From the IMG/VR virus record IMGVR_UViG_3300046451_002337, positions 1-31,207 of that record: 31,207 nt of DNA; one strand, written 5' to 3'. This DNA comes from a virus. Below, piece after piece: positions 24,593-29,380 of this stretch (positions within the stretch are counted from its first letter, which is position 1; every line of letters starts with the position of its first letter). The position numbers were made by a program, and so were the translations under genes. The notes under the pieces are model-generated. The model saw nothing but the letters and a program-made list of their open reading frames with translations, had not been told where the DNA came from and did not search any database.

Positions 24593-24823
24593 ATGATAAA
24601 GAATAAAACATTAGAGCAAACAAGAAACGAATTAGATTTAGATCTCGATCTTGGCTTGGCATTGGCTGAAGCCGAAGGTAACTTAAACCACTTGGCACGC
24701 GAATCAAATTCATCCGATTGGCAAGGCACAATCACGCAAGGCATGACAATCCTTGACGCATTAAACGCGGTACAAAAAGCAAGAAAAGCTTTCCAAGAAA
24801 TAAAACAAAATAAAACAAAATAA
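24593..24823 (+). CDS. Small helical accessory protein
   Basis: 76 aa. It begins MIKNKTLEQTRNELDLDLDL and has a LDALNAVQKARKAFQEIKQN helix at the end. It is not preceded by its own promoter and follows the 70-aa gene after 11 nt, with no Shine-Dalgarno site (upstream TTGAAATAAAT). It shares the first codons ATGATAAAGAA with two leaderless neighbours. The end AAACAAAATAAAACAAAA is a short repeat that adds an N-K-T-K tail. Function unknown. Confidence 0.65.
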   Translation: MIKNKTLEQTRNELDLDLDLGLALAEAEGNLNHLARESNSSDWQGTITQGMTILDALNAVQKARKAFQEIKQNKTK

Positions 24824-24826
24824 AGT

Positions 24827-24855
24827 TTGCAATAACTTAAAAAATACCTTACATT
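24827..24855 (+). promoter_or_regulatory. Leaderless-type promoter 2
   Basis: TTGCAA (24827-24832), 17 bp, TACATT (24850-24855), then GTATAT and the ATG at 24862. Same sequence as promoter 1 from -10 onwards and at -35. Confidence 0.75.
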
Positions 24856-24861
24856 GTATAT

Positions 24862-25155
24862 ATGATAAAGAAAACAACACTAGAAGACTACCAATTAATC
24901 GATTCCGCAAAAGACATCTTTGAAGGAACTTTCTACTATGGCGACGATGTGGTGATCGCTCAAATCAGTACTGACTTAGTAACAGACTTTAATGACTTTG
25001 AAGTTTTTGCCGTTGTACTATCGGCACAACAATATGATAATAATGATCAGCCTACTGAGTTGACTATGACAAACAAAGAGATTGAAAAGTTTGTTGAGGA
25101 GGATATGATGGAGTTTTTTGAAGATTACTTGCAAGGTTTAGCCGAGTCAGTATAA
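24862..25155 (+). CDS. Acidic accessory protein
   Basis: 97 aa, strongly acidic (KEIEKFVEEDMMEFFEDYLQ near the end). The middle looks like beta strands (DDVVIAQISTDLVTDFNDFE, then VFAVVLSAQQYD). It begins at the predicted +1 of promoter 2. An acidic surface protein of this size could mimic DNA or bind a host protein, an inference only. An 18-aa hydrophobic peptide gene follows after one base. Confidence 0.68.
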   Translation: MIKKTTLEDYQLIDSAKDIFEGTFYYGDDVVIAQISTDLVTDFNDFEVFAVVLSAQQYDNNDQPTELTMTNKEIEKFVEEDMMEFFEDYLQGLAESV

Positions 25156-25156
25156 T

Positions 25157-25213
25157 ATGGACATCCTAACAATTTCCACAATAATTTTAACAATCGCATT
25201 AATAATCCTATGA
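25157..25213 (+). CDS. 18-aa hydrophobic micro-protein
   Basis: MDILTISTIILTIALIIL: after the aspartate every residue is hydrophobic or Thr/Ser, so it would insert in the membrane. The ATG is one base after the upstream stop and its TGA overlaps the next ATG (ATGA), so it is placed like a real operon gene. Alternatively its translation could simply couple the two larger genes. Two other short hydrophobic peptides of the same kind occur at 25837 and 28324. Confidence 0.45.
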   Translation: MDILTISTIILTIALIIL

Positions 25214-25518
25214 GAAAAGTAACAGAGCAAATTAAACAAGCATTTAATCAAGGCACATCCTTAAAGGTGGGTAACACACGAACAGACGGGCAGACCGTTT
25301 GGCTACATGGCAATGCCATTGTCAAGCGAGATCCCGACGGCTTGGTGCATTGGAGCTTGGCAGGTTGGAATACGCCCACAACACGCGAACGGGTCAACGG
25401 CATAGCAAATGCGGATGTTTGCCAATTTAAATTTAAGCCCGTACTAAATGGCCAAAAAATTGACCCACGCGATTGGTTCGCATCGCCTAATAAGTTGCCC
25501 GATCTTCTAGTGTTCTAA
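25210..25518 (+). CDS. Small conserved phage-type protein (HGN...AGWxTxTTR motif)
   Basis: 102 aa. The core VWLHGNAIVKRDPDGLVHWS followed by LAGWNTPTTRERVNGIAN is a motif I recognise from small early proteins in many phages (LHGN-x-I, then AGW-x-T-x-TTR-x-R-x-N). I know no assigned biochemical role for it. A basic N-terminus (MRKVTEQIKQAFNQG) precedes it. The composition is less AT-rich than its neighbours, suggesting a separate origin. It is the last gene before an intrinsic terminator. Confidence 0.75.
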   Translation: MRKVTEQIKQAFNQGTSLKVGNTRTDGQTVWLHGNAIVKRDPDGLVHWSLAGWNTPTTRERVNGIANADVCQFKFKPVLNGQKIDPRDWFASPNKLPDLLVF

Positions 25519-25544
25519 GCCCTCACATGGTTGACTTATACAAC

Positions 25545-25566
25545 AGCCCACTATGTGGGCTTTTTT
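25545..25566 (+). terminator. Intrinsic terminator, copy A
   Basis: AGCCCAC-TAT-GTGGGCT, then a T run. Ends the 24369-25518 transcription units. An identical hairpin ends the next group. Confidence 0.9.
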
Positions 25567-25602
25567 GTGCCCTATTCTGCCATAGGATAGTGCAATAAAA
25601 AC

Positions 25603-25618
25603 TTGGCACGAAACTTGC
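25603..25618 (+). promoter_or_regulatory. Sigma-54-type -24/-12 site, copy A
   Basis: TTGGCACGAAACTTGC matches the RpoN consensus TGGCACG-N4-TTGC with GG and GC exactly 10 bp apart. Transcription would begin about 12 bp on, at the edge of the first palindrome. No enhancer-binding activator gene is visible in the window. Confidence 0.6.
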
Positions 25619-25631
25619 CTGAAATATTCCC

Positions 25632-25711
25632 TAAGTCGTTGAACATCAAGGGTTTACGTAAAAATTTCGGCCGGCGGAGTTCCGTAAGTCGTTGACTAAC
25701 AACAACTTACG
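25632..25711 (+). repeat. Paired-palindrome element, copy A
   Basis: Two TAAGTCGTTG-headed imperfect palindromes start at 25632 and 25685, 53 bp apart. The first (TAAGTCGTTGA-ACA-TCAAGGGTTTA) pairs best as plus-strand RNA through two G-U pairs. The second is a 12-bp stem with one mismatch. A short CGGA/TCCG hairpin lies between them. Confidence 0.85.
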
Positions 25712-25801
25712 ACATAATTGATACAAGTTCCGTGCCAACTTCTTAAGAAAATTCCAACAGAATAGTGTAAGAACATAGTAGAAAGGTAAGTGAGAAAAAA
25801 C

Positions 25802-25830
25802 TTGCGTCTTGCCCATTTATCCCTTACATT
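25802..25830 (+). promoter_or_regulatory. Leaderless-type promoter 3
   Basis: TTGCGT (25802-25807), 17 bp, TACATT (25825-25830), then GTACAT and ATG at 25837. It lies just after the AGTAGAAAGGTAAGTGAGAAAAA box that is also found after copy B. Confidence 0.7.
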
Positions 25831-25836
25831 GTACAT

Positions 25837-25914
25837 ATGATAACCCACATAATAATACTTTCAATCGTCTTAATCATTGCTTTTTTTCAATACGATAAAA
25901 CCAAAAATAATTAA
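25837..25914 (+). CDS. 25-aa membrane micro-protein
   Basis: MITHIIILSIVLIIAFFQYD then KTKNN. One hydrophobic helix with a short charged tail, typical of small single-pass phage membrane peptides. Too short to be certain, but the ATG stands at the predicted +1 of a complete leaderless-type promoter, which supports it as a real gene. Possible roles include membrane-protein modulation or a holin-like helper, neither shown. Confidence 0.6.
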   Translation: MITHIIILSIVLIIAFFQYDKTKNN

Positions 25915-25922
25915 TAAATAAC

Positions 25923-25951
25923 TTGACTTCCACTCCTTTTACCCTTACATT
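25923..25951 (+). promoter_or_regulatory. Leaderless-type promoter 4
   Basis: TTGACT (25923-25928), 17 bp, TACATT (25946-25951), GTATAT, then ATG at 25958. The upstream bases AATAATTAATAAATAACTTGACT recur almost exactly ahead of promoter 5. Confidence 0.75.
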
Positions 25952-25957
25952 GTATAT

Positions 25958-26020
25958 ATGAACTTAACAGAAAGAGAAAAAATCCTACTAGCAATCGTTT
26001 TACCAAAACTTAAAAAATAA
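25958..26020 (+). CDS. 20-aa peptide gene
   Basis: MNLTEREKILLAIVLPKLKK: an amphipathic helix with basic end. Starts at the predicted +1 of promoter 4 and is followed one base later by the next gene's ATG. Might be a true micro-protein, or a short leader whose translation aids the gene behind it. Confidence 0.5.
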   Translation: MNLTEREKILLAIVLPKLKK

Positions 26021-26021
26021 C

Positions 26022-26195
26022 ATGAATAAAATACAAGTAAGAATAAAAGAATGGTCAACCCATACATCAGTAAAAATCTTTGATACAGGCACGGATCGCC
26101 CAAGGGTTCGGACTGCATCAAGTCAAACCCATCTTAATAAGATCATGAAAGACGAAGGTCTCAATCAATTCCGTTTTAATGTTGTCTTTCAATAA
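26022..26195 (+). CDS. 57-aa basic protein
   Basis: MNKIQVRIKEWSTHTSVKIF begins two strands. The rest (RTASSQTHLNKIMKDEGLNQ, then FRFNVVFQ) is a helix and a final strand, a compact beta-alpha-beta-sized fold. Strongly basic in the middle (RPRVR). It follows the 20-aa peptide gene after one base and precedes the next ATG by 4 nt. Antisense open frames over this stretch (for example 26118-26300) lack any promoter or operon fit. No family recognised. Confidence 0.55.
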   Translation: MNKIQVRIKEWSTHTSVKIFDTGTDRPRVRTASSQTHLNKIMKDEGLNQFRFNVVFQ

Positions 26196-26199
26196 AAAC

Positions 26200-26346
26200 A
26201 TGAAAAATTTAAAAAACGCTCTAAACAAAATAACCAACGCAAAGAAAATGAGAGAAACTTTTCTTGCAACTTGTAACGCAGAAATCAACACAGGAAACAC
26301 GCAGTTGATTATATGTTTCGGTCAGCCTAAAATAATTAATAAATAA
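26200..26346 (+). CDS. 48-aa basic protein
   Basis: MKNLKNALNKITNAKKMRET opens a basic helix. The second half, CNAEINTGNTQLIICFGQPK, looks like two strands. Third gene of the promoter 4 unit. Its last codons (ATAATTAATAAATAA) copy the sequence that follows the 25-aa gene at 25905-25920, so the promoter 4 and 5 upstream sequences appear to be duplicated together with the end of a gene. Function unknown. Confidence 0.5.
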   Translation: MKNLKNALNKITNAKKMRETFLATCNAEINTGNTQLIICFGQPKIINK

Positions 26347-26347
26347 C

Positions 26348-26376
26348 TTGACTTTTACCCTTTTTACCCTTACATT
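26348..26376 (+). promoter_or_regulatory. Leaderless-type promoter 5
   Basis: TTGACT (26348-26353), 17 bp, TACATT (26371-26376), GTATAT, then ATG at 26383. It begins right after the stop codon of the 48-aa gene. Confidence 0.75.
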
Positions 26377-26382
26377 GTATAT

Positions 26383-26643
26383 ATGATAAAGAATAACACT
26401 AAAACTTTCACAGGTAATGTTCACATCTCATCAAATGATGATTCAAAACTTCCTTTGTTTAATACCAATACGAATACATTCATTAACTCGGTAATGACTA
26501 ATAACATAATCGAAGTTCAAGCCGAAGACAAGAACGAAGCAAGAACAAAGATAAACAAGATTGCTAACAATCTTCAATCAAAGGTGACGCTCGGACATGA
26601 CAAGCAAGCCACAAAATACATTAATCAAATCTTTGTAAAATGA
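26383..26643 (+). CDS. Small N/K/T-rich protein
   Basis: 86 aa. An N-rich first half (KNNTKTFTGNVHISSNDDSK) is followed by EVQAEDKNEARTKINKIANN and a basic C-terminal helix. The VxAEDKNEAR-KIN segment looks like a beta-alpha unit in which a strand leads into a helix. Begins at the predicted +1 of promoter 5. Its TGA overlaps the next ATG. No family recognised. Confidence 0.68.
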   Translation: MIKNNTKTFTGNVHISSNDDSKLPLFNTNTNTFINSVMTNNIIEVQAEDKNEARTKINKIANNLQSKVTLGHDKQATKYINQIFVK

Positions 26644-26756
26644 CTAATCATAGCGAATACGAAAAAAAACTAATAATGGCAAAGACGAAAAAAGCCAAAC
26701 TAAACCCACCGAAATTCTCCCTCGCTGAAATATCTTTTTGGGGATGGAATAAATAA
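26640..26756 (+). CDS. 38-aa peptide gene
   Basis: MTNHSEYEKKLIMAKTKKAK then LNPPKFSLAEISFWGWNK. ATGA overlap with the upstream stop, then a basic helix and an aromatic end. It is the last gene of its unit before the copy B terminator. The antisense open frame 26644-26853 runs through the terminator and is rejected. Modest evidence, mainly the overlap. Confidence 0.45.
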   Translation: MTNHSEYEKKLIMAKTKKAKLNPPKFSLAEISFWGWNK

Positions 26757-26788
26757 CATGATCCTGCCGTATAATTAACTTATGCAAC

Positions 26789-26810
26789 AGCCCACTATGT
26801 GGGCTTTTTT
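26789..26810 (+). terminator. Intrinsic terminator, copy B
   Basis: Identical to copy A: AGCCCAC-TAT-GTGGGCT and a T run. Closes the 25837-26756 genes. Confidence 0.9.
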
Positions 26811-26846
26811 GTGCCCTATTCTGCCATAGGATTGTGCAATAAAAAC

Positions 26847-26862
26847 TTGGCACGAAACTTGC
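26847..26862 (+). promoter_or_regulatory. Sigma-54-type -24/-12 site, copy B
   Basis: Same 16 bases as copy A, with GG-N10-GC spacing. Confidence 0.6.
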
Positions 26863-26875
26863 CTGAAATATTCCC

Positions 26876-26955
26876 TAAGTCGTTGAACATCAAGGGTTTA
26901 CGTAAAAATTTCGTCCGGCGGAGTTCCGTAAGTCGTTGACTAACAACAACTTACG
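26876..26955 (+). repeat. Paired-palindrome element, copy B
   Basis: Halves at 26876 and 26929, 53 bp apart. Differs from copy A at one base between the halves (CGTCCGG instead of CGGCCGG). Confidence 0.85.
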
Positions 26956-27055
26956 ACATAATTGATACAAGTTCCGTGCCAACTTTGCATAAAAGTGCCG
27001 GCTGAATAGTGCAAAAAGATAGTAGAAAGGTAAGTGAGAAAAATCGCCAAATAGC

Positions 27056-27084
27056 TTGACACTACGCACATATACCGCTATGTT
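27056..27084 (+). promoter_or_regulatory. Leaderless-type promoter 6
   Basis: TTGACA (27056-27061), 17 bp, TATGTT (27079-27084), ATATAT, then ATG at 27091. Consensus -35. Confidence 0.8.
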
Positions 27085-27090
27085 ATATAT

Positions 27091-27261
27091 ATGATAACAA
27101 TTACATTGAACAAAAATTTTACAAACTGGCTCAACATCACCATGCTTGGCAAGCTAATAGATAACGCCATGAATTCAGCTAATGCGATGCAAATTGCTAG
27201 TAGACTACAAAGACAACACAAACAGGCAACAGGCGAAAGATTGCCGATTATATCACGATAA
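27091..27261 (+). CDS. 56-aa protein, NFTNW family member 1
   Basis: MITITLNKNFTNWLNITMLG begins the protein, then KLIDNAMNSANAMQIASRLQ and a basic end. It aligns with the minus-strand protein at 28046-28237 (MISIKQNANFTNWYQVFSFG, then RLIDELNQKSKAIYFAEGLA), sharing N-x-NFTNW, G-x-LID and the following helix pattern. Paralogy on opposite strands supports both as real genes although this one is under 60 codons. Starts at the +1 of promoter 6. Function unknown. Confidence 0.68.
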   Translation: MITITLNKNFTNWLNITMLGKLIDNAMNSANAMQIASRLQRQHKQATGERLPIISR

Positions 27262-27264
27262 CGC

Positions 27265-27293
27265 TTGACACCACCCACCTAATAGACTACCTT
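27265..27293 (+). promoter_or_regulatory. Leaderless-type promoter 7
   Basis: TTGACA (27265-27270), 17 bp, TACCTT (27288-27293), ATATAT, then ATG at 27300. It begins 3 nt after the stop of the preceding gene. Confidence 0.8.
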
Positions 27294-27299
27294 ATATAT

Positions 27300-27494
27300 A
27301 TGAACGAAAAACAAAGACTACAAGAAATTATCGACAATAACCTCGAAGCAGCTAATAATGGGTCAGGCTCGGCTATGATGCAATGCGTAGCCGCTCAAGC
27401 AGATCTTGATAGGATAGCACAAGCAGAAGCTGACGAACTAGACTTCCTTATCTCTTGTGCTCCTTTGCCCGATTCTAATATCCTAGTTTACTAA
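27300..27494 (+). CDS. 64-aa acidic helical protein
   Basis: MNEKQRLQEIIDNNLEAANN then a helix with AAQADLDRIAQAEADELDFL, and a short hydrophobic end (PDSNILVY). Acidic, likely a helical hairpin. Its ATG stands at the predicted +1 of promoter 7 and the next gene starts one base after its stop. Unknown family. Confidence 0.68.
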   Translation: MNEKQRLQEIIDNNLEAANNGSGSAMMQCVAAQADLDRIAQAEADELDFLISCAPLPDSNILVY

Positions 27495-27495
27495 T

Positions 27496-27741
27496 ATGGA
27501 AAAAGCAACTTGGATCTTGACTAAATTAGGTAACACAGGAATGCCTATAATATGCTCTAGCGAGCACCCCGACAGAACACCCGAAAAATACGATGTGAGA
27601 ATTGGGCAATCCTGTTTTGAAAAAAACTTTTCTAGTGGCAACCTTGTGAATATCGCGGATCACATAAGTCTTGCGGGCGGTTTTCCTGTTTTCGCATTCA
27701 AGGAATACTTAAGCGATGAGGGCATTAAAATACCCGCATAA
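27496..27741 (+). CDS. 81-aa accessory protein
   Basis: MEKATWILTKLGNTGMPIIC leads into EHPDRTPEKYDVRIGQSCFE, then LAGGFPVFAFKEYLSDEGIK. Predicted mixed alpha/beta, two cysteines, no known family. Second gene of the promoter 7 unit, followed by the copy C terminator 37 nt later. Confidence 0.65.
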   Translation: MEKATWILTKLGNTGMPIICSSEHPDRTPEKYDVRIGQSCFEKNFSSGNLVNIADHISLAGGFPVFAFKEYLSDEGIKIPA

Positions 27742-27778
27742 ATCAATTAACTAAAACACCTTAAAAGATATACAATTA

Positions 27779-27802
27779 AGCCGATAAAATATCGGCTTTT
27801 TT
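27779..27802 (+). terminator. Intrinsic terminator, copy C
   Basis: AGCCGATA-AAA-TATCGGCT and a T run. The stem differs wholly from copies A and B, but the sequence after the T run (GTGCCCTATTCTG) is the same. Confidence 0.92.
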
Positions 27803-27838
27803 GTGCCCTATTCTGTCGTAGGATTGTGGAGCAAAAAC

Positions 27839-27854
27839 TTGGCACGAAACTTGC
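27839..27854 (+). promoter_or_regulatory. Sigma-54-type -24/-12 site, copy C
   Basis: TTGGCACGAAACTTGC is retained exactly although the surrounding bases have diverged from copies A and B, suggesting selection on this site. Confidence 0.6.
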
Positions 27855-27867
27855 CCAAAATATCTTG

Positions 27868-27947
27868 TAAGTCGTTAAACATCAAGGGTTTACGCAAAAG
27901 TTTCGGGGGGAACAATTCCCTAAGTCGTTGATAGTCAACGACTTAGG
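27868..27947 (+). repeat. Paired-palindrome element, copy C
   Basis: Halves at 27868 and 27921, 53 bp apart. The second half is a perfect 13-bp stem, CCTAAGTCGTTGA-TAG-TCAACGACTTAGG. The outer pairs are CC/GG where copies A and B have CG/CG, a compensated change. The closing arm seen in A and B is absent. Confidence 0.85.
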
Positions 27948-27986
27948 TGTGTTTTTTGGCGGGAAATCCCTGAAAAATCCTGCTTT

Positions 27987-28059
27987 TTAGGTATTTGGGG
28001 AAAAATCATTTGTCTTTTGCTCTGTTTAGGGTATTTAGGGAAAAATCATTTGTCTTTTG
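27987..28059. repeat. Tandem duplication of a gene 3' end
   Basis: TTAGGTATTTGGGGAAAAAT... at 27987-28019 is repeated at 28026-28059 with two changes, period about 40 bp. The right copy contains the last codons and stop of the minus-strand gene 28046-28237, so the left copy is a duplicated fragment of that gene's end and downstream flank. Confidence 0.8.
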
Positions 28060-28237
28060 AACTTTTAACCTGTATAGCTTTCCCTTGTATGTTTATGTAA
28101 TTCTGCTTTTCTTGTTTGGCTAAACCTTCAGCAAAATAAATCGCCTTAGATTTTTGATTCAACTCATCAATTAGTCGCCCAAAAGAAAAGACTTGATACC
28201 AATTAGTGAAATTTGCGTTTTGCTTAATGCTTATCAT
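28046..28237 (-). CDS. 63-aa protein, NFTNW family member 2
   Basis: MISIKQNANFTNWYQVFSFG, then RLIDELNQKSKAIYFAEGLA, then a basic end with KAIQVKSSKDK. Paralogue of the plus-strand 56-aa protein at 27091. Likely co-transcribed with the 84-aa gene and the 26-aa membrane peptide upstream of it. The upstream gap is A-rich without a Shine-Dalgarno site. Function unknown. Confidence 0.68.
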   Translation of the reverse strand: MISIKQNANFTNWYQVFSFGRLIDELNQKSKAIYFAEGLAKQEKQNYINIQGKAIQVKSSKDK

Positions 28238-28243
28238 TTTGTT

Positions 28244-28324
28244 TTAATTGTTTGAGATAATATCTTTGTGCATCATATAAAATACAATAGCCCACGGCAA
28301 GAATAAAAGGATGTCGTAGCTCAT
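28244..28324 (-). CDS. 26-aa membrane micro-protein
   Basis: MSYDILLFLPWAIVFYMMHK then DIISNN. One membrane helix with a polar end. The ATG overlaps the stop of the 84-aa gene as ATGA and the gene ends 6 nt before the next ATG, a normal operon fit. Resembles the 25-aa peptide gene at 25837 in plan but not clearly in sequence. Confidence 0.55.
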   Translation of the reverse strand: MSYDILLFLPWAIVFYMMHKDIISNN

Positions 28325-28575
28325 TTGTAAACTCCTTTCATTTGGTCAGATACTTCTGTTCCTTGATCTTCTTCGTCAATATTCTCAGCGACATCCGTAC
28401 CAAGGAATTGAGCTTCGTCTTGAATGTCCGAGTTTGAAATGCCAAATAATCCATTCTCACCGATGACCTCCTCGGTCTTGACTTCTTCGACAAAACTCTC
28501 GACTGCTTTGTTAGTAAAACCTTGGCTTGCAAGGACTGCGTTTTTAATAAGGTTAATTCTTTCTTGTTCTTCCAT
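28321..28575 (-). CDS. 84-aa acidic protein
   Basis: MEEQERINLIKNAVLASQGF opens a helix. The rest is very acidic (EEVKTEEVIGENGLFGISNS, then AENIDEEDQGTEVSDQMKGV). First gene of the minus unit 28575-28046. A promoter ends 7 nt before its ATG. Unknown family. Strong acidity fits a host-factor binder or DNA mimic, without proof. Confidence 0.68.
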   Translation of the reverse strand: MEEQERINLIKNAVLASQGFTNKAVESFVEEVKTEEVIGENGLFGISNSDIQDEAQFLGTDVAENIDEEDQGTEVSDQMKGVYK

Positions 28576-28582
28576 AATATAT

Positions 28583-28611
28583 AATCTAGTTTAGTTTTGT
28601 TGATTAGTCAA
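28583..28611 (-). promoter_or_regulatory. Leaderless-type promoter 8
   Basis: Minus strand TTGACT (28611-28606), 17 bp, TAGATT (28588-28583), then 7 nt to the ATG at 28575. One base longer than the others. The -35 overlaps the stop codon of the upstream gene. Confidence 0.65.
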
Positions 28612-29005
28612 GCAATTCTTTTCTGAAATCATCTCTTAACTTTTGTAAAAGTCTGACCCATGACTTGCCATTGATTTGTGCGTCTCTCATGTGATTGCTT
28701 ACTGATAAAGGAGACTGCCAACCGAGAACATCGTCAGATAACTGAAGGGGAACATAATCGCCATTATCATCATAGATAGCAATTTCGTACTCGTTATCTG
28801 AAACATTTCCGTAGAATGATCCTCTTTGACCTTCGGGCATATCACTTGCAATAACTGAAATTGAAAAGCCATTGTCGAAGTCAAGCCTTGCTTGAACTGC
28901 ATTTTCCATGCTATGTGGTTGAAATTCAAGATCATCAAAAGACAAAAGTCTTAAAGCTGAAGATTGAAATTGTGAGACTGAGTTTGGTACTTCGTAATTA
29001 ATCAT
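28604..29005 (-). CDS. 133-aa accessory protein
   Basis: The start is placed at 29005 (MINYEVPNSVSQFQSSALRL) because a leaderless-type promoter ends exactly 6 nt before it. An open frame runs 38 codons further but through the promoter. Core VQARLDFDNGFSISVIASDM, then SDNEYEIAIYDDNGDYVPLQ, then DDVLGWQSPLSVSNHMRDAQ. The pattern (A-R-(L/I)-x-F-x-N-G-(F/Y)-x-x-S-V, then Y-E-(I/L)-A-(I/V), then DV-(I/L)-G) recurs in small phage proteins of unknown function in my memory. Confidence 0.72.
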   Translation of the reverse strand: MINYEVPNSVSQFQSSALRLLSFDDLEFQPHSMENAVQARLDFDNGFSISVIASDMPEGQRGSFYGNVSDNEYEIAIYDDNGDYVPLQLSDDVLGWQSPLSVSNHMRDAQINGKSWVRLLQKLRDDFRKELLD

Positions 29006-29011
29006 AAGTAC

Positions 29012-29040
29012 ATAGTAAGCCAGTTTTCTGATTATAGCAA
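29012..29040 (-). promoter_or_regulatory. Leaderless-type promoter 9
   Basis: Minus strand TTGCTA (29040-29035), 17 bp, TACTAT (29017-29012), GTACTT, then ATG at 29005. It defines the start of the 133-aa gene. Confidence 0.72.
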
Positions 29041-29071
29041 GAAAAAAGATCATTAATTTTGCATATAGTTG

Positions 29072-29153
29072 TAAGCTCTTGAATATCAACGAGTTATGAA
29101 AAAAAGCCTCGGGAGCCAATCCCCTAAGTCATTGACTTACAGTGACTTAGGGG
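29072..29153 (+). repeat. Paired-palindrome element, copy D
   Basis: Halves at 29072 and 29125, 53 bp apart. The first, TAAGCTCTTGA-ATA-TCAACGAGTTA, still folds with two single-base bulges. The second is a perfect 11-bp stem CCCCTAAGTCA / TGACTTAGGGG extended by GG/CC-type pairs, ending 1 bp before the stop of the next minus-strand gene. Same orientation as copies A-C although the flanking genes are on the minus strand. Confidence 0.8.
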
Positions 29154-29154
29154 A

Positions 29155-29376
29155 TTATTCTTCCATCATCCACTCGTCAAGGGCATAGGTGTCTAAATCC
29201 TCATCCTTATAGCTCGCCCCGTCGGGCGTTTCTGTCTGACAGCAAGCTTCTAGCTCGTTAGCTAAATCCTTGTAGTGAACAAATCTTCGAGCCATCTTGT
29301 AAAGCCCTTCGTCGTTAGCTAGCCATAAAGCCACATTCCAAGTTGCCCAATTCTTCCATCCGTTATATCCTTCCAT
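29155..29376 (-). CDS. DUF7249-like small protein
   Basis: 73 aa. YNGWKNWATWNVALWLANDE followed by GLYKMARRF, and a C-terminal TPDG...LDTYALDEWMMEE. The pattern YNGW-x-N-x-x-TWNVALW-x-x-NDEGLY, then TPDG and LDE-(W/M)-M-x-E, is a small phage-associated family (DUF7249 in my memory) of unknown function. A Shine-Dalgarno AGAAGGA lies about 8 nt before the ATG, unlike the leaderless genes. It is therefore probably translated as second gene of the 29572 unit. Confidence 0.75.
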   Translation of the reverse strand: MEGYNGWKNWATWNVALWLANDEGLYKMARRFVHYKDLANELEACCQTETPDGASYKDEDLDTYALDEWMMEE

Positions 29377-29380
29377 AGTC

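Larger units (their letters stand above)
25541..25741 (+). repeat. 201-bp duplicated regulatory block, copy A
   Basis: Matches 26785-26985 at 199 of 201 positions (differences only at 25589 and 25656 as I read it). Contains in order a terminator, a conserved CCCTATTCTGCCATAGGAT box, a sigma-54-like site, the paired palindrome and a closing arm (CAAGTTCCGTGCCAA) complementary to the sigma-54-like site. Near-identity outside any gene implies recent copying or gene-conversion-like maintenance. Confidence 0.92.
26785..26985 (+). repeat. 201-bp duplicated regulatory block, copy B
   Basis: Offset 1244 bp from copy A with two mismatches. Similarity weakens just after the closing arm CGTGCCAACTT, then returns as GAATAGTG and AGTAGAAAGGTAAGTGAGAAAAA ahead of the next promoter. 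Confidence 0.92.

Noticed and set aside
25719-25739. Reverse-facing sigma-54 site at the closing arm of copy A
   Set aside because: The minus strand reads TTGGCACGGAACTTGT, which lacks the essential GC of the -12 element. It is better explained as a pairing arm.
26118-26424. Antisense frames of 60 and 67 codons (26118-26300 and 26221-26424, minus)
   Set aside because: They overlap three tightly spaced plus-strand genes with a full promoter, have no promoter or ribosome site of their own, and their sequences look unstructured.
26644-26853. Minus-strand frame of 69 codons through the copy B terminator
   Set aside because: It would read through an intrinsic terminator and part of the repeat block. 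The plus-strand 38-aa gene is a better fit.
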